Below are positions 5,273 to 11,318 of a stretch of DNA of 11,318 nucleotides, piece by piece (position 1 is the first letter of the stretch; every line of letters begins with the position of its first letter). The position numbers were made by a program, and so were the translations under genes. The notes under the pieces are model-generated. The model was given only the letters and a program-made list of their open reading frames with translations, was not told the DNA's origin and searched no databases. Source of the stretch: an uncultured Collinsella sp. (GTDB taxonomy: Bacteria; Actinomycetota; Coriobacteriia; Coriobacteriales; Coriobacteriaceae); assembly GCA_900556205.1 (NCBI GenBank), contig USNX01000019.1:1-11318 (forward strand), written 5' to 3'.

Positions 5273-8098
5273 ATGGTTGTCGATAGTACGATTCGATTTA
5301 ACGACAGGATGGATGGTCCAAGCGTGAGTCTCGGCAGCAAACTATCCAATGCAAAGGTGTCCTTTGCGATATTTAAGCGCGACATTAAGCGACTGCTTGT
5401 GAACCCCGTCGCCCTGGTGGTTACCCTAGGCGTGTGCGTTATTCCCTCGCTGTATGCCTGGTATAACATCGTGGCAAACTGGGATCCGTATGGAAACACC
5501 CAAGGCATCAAGATTGCTATCGCCAACAACGATCGAGGCACCCAAAACGACTTGGTGGGTGAGCTCAACGCTGGCGACAAAGTGGTCGACCAGCTCAAGG
5601 AGAATCATCAGTTGGGCTGGACGTTCGTCGACTCGACGGCCGATGCCAAGGAGGGCGTCGAGAGCGGCGAGTACTATGCCGCTATCGTGATTCCCAAGAA
5701 CTTCTCGGATAACCTGGTTTCGATGCTCGACGGCAACTACCATCAGCCCAAGCTCACGTACTACGTCAATGAGAAGAAGAGCGCCATTGCGCCCAAGGTT
5801 ACCGATACCGGTGCAAACACCATCGAGGAGCAGATCAACTCGGAATTTGTCTCTACGGTAGGCAAGACTGTTGCCGGTATCGCCAAGGATGCCGGTGTCG
5901 ATTTAAAGGACAAGGCAACCCAGACTCAGGACTCGCTGGCAAGTTCGGTGTCCGAGGCGTCCGACACCTTGGGCGAGGTGCGCGATTCGATTGGCGATAT
6001 GAATGCCGCCATCGATAAGACGAGTGGCGCTATCGCCTCGGCTGATGCGGCACTTGCCGGCTTGCAAGGCCAGGCACCGTCGCTGACGCAGGCGATCTCC
6101 CAGGGCAACGATCTGCTGAGCGAAGCTCGCACCACGGCGGGCAACTCCATCACCTCGCTCTCCAAGGCGCTCTCGGAAGGCAGCCTTGCGCTCACCAAGA
6201 CGTCGGCCTCTGCGAACGCTGCCATCGGCAAGCTGACGGGCGCGGTCACATCTACGACCACCCGTATCGACAACTCGCTCGAGTCTCTTCAAGCGACGAT
6301 CGACCACAATAAGGCCGTTATCGGGCACTTGGAGATTCTCGCCAATGACACGTCGACAGGTTCCGAGGAAATTGACGCGCGCATTGTATCGACCATCGAT
6401 TTGCTTCGAGAGCAGAATGAAAAGCTTCAGAGCATCAAGGACGGTCTGTCCGCGCAATCGAGCGCCATGGCGAATGACGCAGCGGCTGTTTCGGGTGCCA
6501 GTGACGCTATCAATAACGCAATTCATACCGGTGCGACCAACCTTGGCCAAGCCCAGACGGACTTGGGCCAAAACGCGCTGCCGAAGGCCTCGAGCGCGCT
6601 CGACTCTTTTGCTGCCGTTTCGGGCGACCTGACCGGTATCGTCTCGGGTATGACACCTACACTTGCAAATGCGCGCGGCACGTTGGCGCAGCTTAGCGCT
6701 ACGCTCGGTCAGGCCAAGACCACGCTGTCCCAGACCGATTCCTCGCTTGCCAAGGTCCAGGACAAGCTTGCAACCGCCGCCAATGACATCGCGGCGCTGC
6801 AGACCTCCGAGTCCATGGGCGAGCTGGCCGATCTGATGGGCGTCGATGTCAATGACGTGGCAGATTTCATGGCGTCTCCGGTTGAGTTGACGTCCAAGTC
6901 AATCTATCCGGTCAAGAGCTTTGGCTCGGGCATCGCTCCCTTCTACACCAATCTGGCGCTTTGGGTGGGCGGCTATGTGCTCATCGCCATTTACAAGCTC
7001 GAGGTCGACCGTGAAGGTGTTGGCAGCTTTACGGCGCGCCAAGGCTACTTTGGCCGCTGGTTGCTCATGGTGATCCTGGGCGCGTTGCAGGCCATCATCG
7101 TTACGGTAGGCGATCTGGTGATTGGCGTGCAGTGCGTCAGCCCGCTGCTGTTCGTGCTGGGCGGCATCGCCATTTCGTTCACCTACGTCAATATCATCTA
7201 TGCGCTGTCCACCACGTTTAAGCATATCGGCAAGGCTATCGGCGTCATTCTCGTCATCGTGCAGATCCCGGGTTCGTCGGGCATGTACCCCATCGAGATG
7301 ATGCCCGGCTTCTTCCAGTGGCTGCACCCGCTGCTGCCCTTTACCTACGGCATCAATCTGCTGCGCGAGACGGTCGGCGGCATGTATTCGTTCAACTACC
7401 TGTTTAACCTGTGCATTCTGGGCGTGTTCCTGATCGTGGCGCTCTTTATCGGTCTGCAGCTGCGCCCGTTGCTGCTCAACCTCAATCTGCTCTTTGATAA
7501 GCAGCTTTCCACGACGGGCCTCATGATCTGCGAGTCCAACGACCTGCCGCGCCAGCGCTATTCGCTGCGCACGGCCATGCGCGTCATGCTCGATTCGGAT
7601 TCGTACCGTCGCGAGCTGCTCGATCATGCCGTGGCGTTTGAGCATCGCTACCCGTACTACATCAAGGGCGGTTTTGCCGCCGTGGTAGGCGTCCAGGTCC
7701 TGCTCTTTGTACTTTCGACGGTGCTCGATATCGACAATAACGGCAAGATCATCCTGCTTGTTATCTGGATCATTTCGGTCATCGCCATCTGTGGCTGGCT
7801 CATCAACATCGAGTACATCCGTGCGAGCCTCAATACCCAGATGCGTATCTCGGCGCTTTCGGACGAGGACCTTCGCCGCGAGATGCGCGAGCACACGGCT
7901 GCCATCCCTGCCGCCCGTCGCATGTTTGGTCTCAACGCCAGCGAGCGGGGCACCAAGGACAGCGAACAGCCCACGAGCCGTCTGCCGCATATCGGTGCGC
8001 ATCGTAAGGCTCAAGATGTCGACGGCGTTGACAACGTAAGCGGAAACGACGGGGACACCACCCCGCTCGGCAAGCACTCCAAAGGAGGTGAGGCATAA
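5273..8098 (+). CDS. YhgE/Pip family membrane protein with extended C-terminus
   Basis: 941 aa. The N-terminus has the Pip/YhgE signature: KRDIKRLLVNP, TM1 at about 45-66, then SLYAWYNIVANWDPYGNT and a predicted extracytoplasmic domain. Residues 210-510 are a long Ala/Ser/Asp-rich coiled-coil region. The C-terminal ABC-2-type permease half has about five TM segments (roughly 555-575, 595-618, 622-645, 652-668, 710-732), with the family motif QIPGSSGMYPIEMMPGFFQW (664-683) and PFTYGINLLRETVGG. Unlike usual family members it continues about 200 residues further: a cytoplasmic segment, two more TMs (about 799-818 and 826-846), and a charged hydrophilic tail. Known relatives include the lactococcal phage-infection protein Pip and B. 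subtilis YhgE; the transport function is unproven. The start is uncertain: ATG 5273 has no clear Shine-Dalgarno, and ATG 5309 or GTG 5324, both in frame, are alternatives that keep every domain. Co-translated with the next gene. Confidence 0.9.
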   Translation: MVVDSTIRFNDRMDGPSVSLGSKLSNAKVSFAIFKRDIKRLLVNPVALVVTLGVCVIPSLYAWYNIVANWDPYGNTQGIKIAIANNDRGTQNDLVGELNAGDKVVDQLKENHQLGWTFVDSTADAKEGVESGEYYAAIVIPKNFSDNLVSMLDGNYHQPKLTYYVNEKKSAIAPKVTDTGANTIEEQINSEFVSTVGKTVAGIAKDAGVDLKDKATQTQDSLASSVSEASDTLGEVRDSIGDMNAAIDKTSGAIASADAALAGLQGQAPSLTQAISQGNDLLSEARTTAGNSITSLSKALSEGSLALTKTSASANAAIGKLTGAVTSTTTRIDNSLESLQATIDHNKAVIGHLEILANDTSTGSEEIDARIVSTIDLLREQNEKLQSIKDGLSAQSSAMANDAAAVSGASDAINNAIHTGATNLGQAQTDLGQNALPKASSALDSFAAVSGDLTGIVSGMTPTLANARGTLAQLSATLGQAKTTLSQTDSSLAKVQDKLATAANDIAALQTSESMGELADLMGVDVNDVADFMASPVELTSKSIYPVKSFGSGIAPFYTNLALWVGGYVLIAIYKLEVDREGVGSFTARQGYFGRWLLMVILGALQAIIVTVGDLVIGVQCVSPLLFVLGGIAISFTYVNIIYALSTTFKHIGKAIGVILVIVQIPGSSGMYPIEMMPGFFQWLHPLLPFTYGINLLRETVGGMYSFNYLFNLCILGVFLIVALFIGLQLRPLLLNLNLLFDKQLSTTGLMICESNDLPRQRYSLRTAMRVMLDSDSYRRELLDHAVAFEHRYPYYIKGGFAAVVGVQVLLFVLSTVLDIDNNGKIILLVIWIISVIAICGWLINIEYIRASLNTQMRISALSDEDLRREMREHTAAIPAARRMFGLNASERGTKDSEQPTSRLPHIGAHRKAQDVDGVDNVSGNDGDTTPLGKHSKGGEA
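8081..8091 (+). promoter_or_regulatory. Near-perfect Shine-Dalgarno inside the end of the first yhgE gene
   Basis: AAAGGAGGTGA matches the anti-Shine-Dalgarno of 16S rRNA over its full length and ends 7 nt before ATG 8099. It also encodes the last Lys-Gly-Gly-Glu residues of the first YhgE protein. It fixes the second gene's start and indicates strong initiation there, independent of or coupled to termination at TAA 8096-8098. Confidence 0.85.
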
Positions 8099-10288
8099 AT
8101 GAAAAACATCCTGCACCTGTTTAAGCGCGATGTCCAAAACGTGTCTCGCTCCGTGATCGGCATGATCGTCGTGATGGGTCTCATTATCGTGCCGTGCCTG
8201 TACGCATGGTTTAACATCGCCGGAAGCTGGGATCCCTACGGCAATACCGGCAACCTTAAGATCGCCGTGGTCAACACCGACGAGGGCTACGAGAGCGATC
8301 TGATTCCCGTCGAGGTCAACGTGGGCGAAAACGTAACCGCCACTCTGCGCGGCAACGAGAACTTCGACTGGGTCGTTCTCAACGACCGCGATAAGGCGAT
8401 TGAGGGCGTTAAGTCGGGCGCGTACTACGCTGCCGTCGTTATCCCTAAAACGTTTAGCGCCGACATGATGACGCTTTTCTCGACCGAGGTGAAGCACGCC
8501 GATATCGAGTTCTATGAGAACCAGAAGGCCAACGCCATCGCACAGATTGTGACCGAGAAAGGCTCGAGCGCCGTCCAGAGTCAGGTCAACGAGACCTTTA
8601 CCGAAACCATCACGACCATCGGCCTTAAGACCGTGTCCAGCCTGCTCGACTATATGAGTACCGACCAGGTGAGCAACTTTATCGCCAATCTGTCCTCTAC
8701 GCTGGGCGATTCGGTCGAGGACCTGCAGGACGTTCAGGCGAGCGCGACGTCGCTTGCGGGCATTTTAAGCTCCACGGCCGATTCACTGACGTCGGCGGGC
8801 GGCATGCTCAAGCAGTCCGGATCGACCGAGGAGTCGGTGAAGCAGCTCATGCAGCATGCTGAGAGCGGTATTGCCGATTCCGAGCAAGCGCTCAAGTCCG
8901 CCAGCGATGCGATCGATGCTGCTATTGATGGGAGCGCAGGTTCGTTCGATAACGTTTCTACCGAGCTCGCAAAGGCATTCGACGCTGCAAACAAGCACGT
9001 CGATCTTACGGTGTCTCAGCTCAACGATGGCGCAGCGTCACTCAATAAACGTGCCGACGAGATTGATGGCACGGCGAATGAGCTCCGCAGTCTTGCTGAC
9101 CAGGTGAGTAACGATAAGCTCAAGGCAGGGCTTGAGGACGCGGCTGCCGAGCTTGATAAAACCGCAACGGAGTACCGCAACAATGCCAATGAGCTGACGA
9201 ATATCGCGACGTCGCTCACGAAGAGTATGGCAGAGGTTAACAAATCGCGTGCCGAGGTCGATCAGGCCATCGCCGATGCCAAGGCTGGTATCTCGGGCGC
9301 CAAGATTGACTACGACTCTACGTTTTCGGTCAAGGCCAAAGAACTCAAGAAGACTATTTCGGGCGTTTTGGATTCGCTCAACGGTATCTCGGGCGATCTG
9401 GATAGTGCTGTTGCCGGCCTGACCGATGCATCCGGTTCGCTGGCAAAGGGTCTCTCCAAGGCTGCAAAGCTGGTCAACAAGGCTTCCGATCAGCTGGGCG
9501 AGGCGTCGGACAAGATCAGCGCGTTTAAGGACGAGCTCGACGGCGCCTTGATGTCGGATGACCTCGCTACGATCAAGACGATGATCGGCAATGATCCCGA
9601 GGGTCTGGCCGTGTCGCTTTCCGGCCCTGTCGCACTCGACCGCAAGCCGGTCTATCCAATCCGCAACTACGGTTCGGCCATGGCGCCGTTCTACACGATT
9701 CTGTCGCTATGGGTCGGCTCGATCGTACTGGCGGCCATGATGAAGGTTTCGGTTGACGATGAGCTTATCAACGAGCTCATCCCCGTGCGCCTGCACGAGA
9801 TCTACTTGGGTCGCTACCTGTTCTTTGGCGGTCTGGCTCTGCTGCAGGCAACGCTCGTGTGTGCGGGCGACATTCTGTTCTTTGGTATTCAGTGCGACGA
9901 CCCGCTGCAGTTTGTGCTGGCGGGCTGGGTCGCGAGTCTCGTGTTCTCCAATATCGTCTACACGCTTACGGTATCGTTTGGAGATATCGGCAAGGCCCTC
10001 GCCGTCGTGCTGCTGGTCATGCAGGTCGGCGGTTCGGGCGGTACGTTCCCCATCGAGATGACCGGCCCCGTGTTCCAGGCGATCTACCCGTTCCTGCCGT
10101 TCACCCATGGCATCAACGCCATGCATGCTGCCATGGCCGGCGCCTACCATATGGAGTACTGGGTTGAGTTGGGCATTCTGGCGAGCTATCTGATTCCGTC
10201 GCTGGCCCTGGGCGTCGTCTTCCGTCGCCCGGTTATCAAAGCCAACGACTGGATCATCGAAAAGCTTGAGAGTACTAAATTAATCTAG
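8099..10288 (+). CDS. YhgE/Pip family membrane protein (second of pair)
   Basis: 729 aa. Starts KRDVQNVSRSVIG after a short leader, TM1 at about 18-40, then CLYAWFNIAGSWDPYGNT (33-50), closely similar to the same block in the preceding protein. The extracytoplasmic part (about 50-500) has a long coiled-coil region rich in Ala, Asp, Leu and Lys (200-480). The C-terminal ABC-2-type half has TMs at about 531-548, 571-595, 602-623, 630-645 and 688-706, with QVGGSGGTFPIEMTGPVFQA (642-661) and PFLPFTHGINAMHAAMAG. It ends about 20 residues after the last TM, the normal layout of the family, so it lacks the extra domain of its neighbour. ATG 8099 directly follows the TAA of the first gene and has a near-consensus Shine-Dalgarno. 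The two proteins are similar at both membrane ends and differ in the ectodomain, consistent with an old duplication and possibly a heteromeric complex; that is inference. Substrate unknown. Confidence 0.92.
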   Translation: MKNILHLFKRDVQNVSRSVIGMIVVMGLIIVPCLYAWFNIAGSWDPYGNTGNLKIAVVNTDEGYESDLIPVEVNVGENVTATLRGNENFDWVVLNDRDKAIEGVKSGAYYAAVVIPKTFSADMMTLFSTEVKHADIEFYENQKANAIAQIVTEKGSSAVQSQVNETFTETITTIGLKTVSSLLDYMSTDQVSNFIANLSSTLGDSVEDLQDVQASATSLAGILSSTADSLTSAGGMLKQSGSTEESVKQLMQHAESGIADSEQALKSASDAIDAAIDGSAGSFDNVSTELAKAFDAANKHVDLTVSQLNDGAASLNKRADEIDGTANELRSLADQVSNDKLKAGLEDAAAELDKTATEYRNNANELTNIATSLTKSMAEVNKSRAEVDQAIADAKAGISGAKIDYDSTFSVKAKELKKTISGVLDSLNGISGDLDSAVAGLTDASGSLAKGLSKAAKLVNKASDQLGEASDKISAFKDELDGALMSDDLATIKTMIGNDPEGLAVSLSGPVALDRKPVYPIRNYGSAMAPFYTILSLWVGSIVLAAMMKVSVDDELINELIPVRLHEIYLGRYLFFGGLALLQATLVCAGDILFFGIQCDDPLQFVLAGWVASLVFSNIVYTLTVSFGDIGKALAVVLLVMQVGGSGGTFPIEMTGPVFQAIYPFLPFTHGINAMHAAMAGAYHMEYWVELGILASYLIPSLALGVVFRRPVIKANDWIIEKLESTKLI

Positions 10289-10350
10289 CGCAACAGCGTG
10301 GCGTTGACGAAACATCAAGGTCTACTCTGCCGATACTTTAGCGGGCTGGA

Positions 10351-10383
10351 TTGCGATGTCGTGTTGGTTGTTGCTACAGTAGC
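10351..10383 (+). promoter_or_regulatory. Candidate promoter next to a terminator, with 11-bp palindrome
   Basis: TTGCGA (10351-10356) and TACAGT (10375-10380), spacer 18 nt, form a plausible promoter and share the same -10 hexamer as the htpG candidate. The -10 box is inside GCTAC-A-GTAGC (10373-10383), a perfect 5+1+5 inverted repeat. Transcription from it would begin in or next to the following terminator stem, so either the transporter gene is controlled by attenuation, or this is not a real promoter and the gene is served by one I cannot see. Confidence 0.3.
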
Positions 10384-10420
10384 GGGGCGTGCCGGGGGTC
10401 CGGCGCGCCCCGTTTTTATT
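10383..10420 (+). terminator. Strong intrinsic terminator after the yhgE pair
   Basis: CGGGGCGTGCCGG (10383-10395) pairs with CCGGCGCGCCCCG (10400-10412), 13 pairs with one G-U, loop GGGT, followed by TTTTTATTT (10413-10420 and one more). A textbook Rho-independent terminator, 94 nt after the second yhgE stop and 68 nt before the transporter start. Confidence 0.9.
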
Positions 10421-10488
10421 TGACCATGAGGCGGCACGCAGCCATACGCGTGCGGACACCACGCCCAGTTTGAGTGTGAGGATGTTCC

Positions 10489-11318
10489 ATGGCCCAATAC
10501 GCTGCCAACGAAATCGAAAACATGCCCGATAGCCCTGTTGCTCGCGATGACCTGGGTGCGGGCGGCACTTCCCGTGGCGCCGGTGCTCGCTCGCCGCTGT
10601 TCTGGAAAGTTCTACTGCTTTCGGTGGCGATTATCTGGGGCTACTCCTTTACCACTATGAAGGACGCGCTCGACACCATCCCGGTGTTCGAACTGCTCTA
10701 TGTTCGCTTTCTTCCCGCAGCGCTGGTCATGTTTGTTATCTTTCGCAAGCGCATCGCCGCCCACCTTAACGCTCGCAATCTGATTGTTGGTCTGAGCATG
10801 GGCGCGCTCATGTGGGCAGCCTATGCCTTGCAGACGGTCGGTCTGGCTCAGACCACGGCGGGTAAGAACGCTTTTTTGACGGGCACCTATTGCATTCTGG
10901 TCCCGTTCGCGAGCTATTTCCTAAGCGGCGAAAAGCTCACTCGCTACAACTTGGGCGCCGCATTGCTCTGTCTGGCGGGCATTGGCCTGGTGGCGCTCGA
11001 TAGTGTCGAGTTCAACATCGGTGACGTCATTACGCTGGCGGGTGCGGTCTTTTTCGCCATCCAGATGGCGGTGACCGCCAAGTACGGTCGCAAAATGGAC
11101 ATCAACGTCATCACGTTTTGGATGTTTGTGGGCAATGGCGTCTTGAGCCTTATCTCGTCGCTGCTATTCGAGACCCAAGCGCCTCTGTCCGTGTGGACCC
11201 CGAGCTTTATCGGCGTGATGGCCTTTCTCTCGGTGGGCTGCACGTGCGTGGCGCTGCTCATCCAAAACGTCGGCTTGGCGCACGTTCCGGCCTCGACGGG
11301 TTCATTGCTCCTATCGAT
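10489..11318 (+). CDS. EamA/DMT-superfamily transporter, 3' end outside window
   Basis: Partial: 276 complete codons read open to the window edge with no stop. It begins MAQYAANEIENMPDS; the first 35 or so residues are hydrophilic and Gly/Ser/Ala-rich, then hydrophobic segments follow (about 38-53, 68-85, 98-118, 125-144, 151-169, 177-195, 205-223, 237-258). The EamA pattern is clear in ILLSVAIIWGYSF-like TM1 (read here as LLLSVAIIWGYSFTTMKDAL), YVRFLPAALVMF, the TTAGKNAFLTGTYCILVPF segment and GAVFFAIQMAVTAKYG in the second half. The family exports or imports small metabolites such as amino acids or drugs; the substrate cannot be assigned. ATG 10489 has GAGG at 10478-10481, spacer 7 nt; an ATG at 10482 is in another frame. 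The gene is a separate unit from yhgE because a strong terminator precedes it. Confidence 0.88.
   Translation, partial: MAQYAANEIENMPDSPVARDDLGAGGTSRGAGARSPLFWKVLLLSVAIIWGYSFTTMKDALDTIPVFELLYVRFLPAALVMFVIFRKRIAAHLNARNLIVGLSMGALMWAAYALQTVGLAQTTAGKNAFLTGTYCILVPFASYFLSGEKLTRYNLGAALLCLAGIGLVALDSVEFNIGDVITLAGAVFFAIQMAVTAKYGRKMDINVITFWMFVGNGVLSLISSLLFETQAPLSVWTPSFIGVMAFLSVGCTCVALLIQNVGLAHVPASTGSLLLS

Noticed and set aside
6899..8497. Long minus-strand open frame (532 codons) across the end of the first and start of the second yhgE gene
   Set aside because: It is antisense to two clear membrane proteins. Its translation is rich in His, Asp, Arg and Gln with no domain or membrane segment, as expected from the mirror frame of GC-rich codons.
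1..11318. Search for CRISPR arrays, insertion sequences, tRNA/rRNA genes, toxin-antitoxin pairs or phage-defence genes
   Set aside because: No spaced direct repeats, transposase, RNA gene or defence-type domain is visible. The name 'phage infection protein' for the Pip family reflects its role as a phage receptor in Lactococcus, not a defence function.

Overview
The window is high-GC bacterial DNA, roughly 58-60% by eye. Gene density is ordinary and every supported gene lies on the plus strand. Gene content and style suggest a gut actinobacterium of class Coriobacteriia, most likely Collinsella or a close relative. That assignment is inference from a Firmicutes-like polysaccharide control module in a high-GC genome, GC-rich intrinsic terminators, TAnnnT-type -10 boxes and GGGAC-type intergenic motifs. 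No rRNA, tRNA or marker gene confirms it.

Layout. (1) 166-2230: three tightly spaced genes for control of capsule or exopolysaccharide assembly. They are a two-TM chain-length/co-polymerase protein (CpsC/Wzz type), its cytoplasmic tyrosine-kinase partner (CpsD type) and a PHP-fold tyrosine phosphatase (CpsB type). (2) 2270-2770: a GNAT acetyltransferase, followed by a short intergenic stretch with a repeated GGGAC-type motif. (3) 2973-4997: htpG, the bacterial Hsp90, with a terminator-like hairpin inside its upstream leader. (4) 4998-5272: 275 bp holding a very long imperfect hairpin, a second terminator hairpin, and a likely promoter with a small palindrome. (5) 5273-10288: two consecutive YhgE/Pip-family membrane proteins of 941 and 729 aa. 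The second start codon directly follows the first stop codon and has a near-ideal Shine-Dalgarno. (6) 10289-10488: a strong intrinsic terminator. (7) 10489 to the window end: an EamA/DMT-family transporter that runs off the edge.

How the genes work together. Genes 1-3 should form one regulatory circuit: CpsC activates CpsD, CpsD autophosphorylates on its C-terminal tyrosine cluster, and CpsB removes the phosphate, which together set polymer length and export. No glycosyltransferase, flippase or polymerase follows, so the polymer genes must be upstream of the window or elsewhere. The two YhgE proteins are almost certainly co-translated and probably act together at the membrane; their substrate or function cannot be read from sequence. 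htpG, the acetyltransferase and the DMT transporter look like independent housekeeping or accessory units.

I found no CRISPR array, insertion sequence, tRNA/rRNA, prophage gene or clearly new defence-type system. The most notable items are the tandem YhgE pair with its unusual C-terminal extension, the long hairpin after htpG, and terminator-like hairpins just upstream of htpG and the DMT gene.
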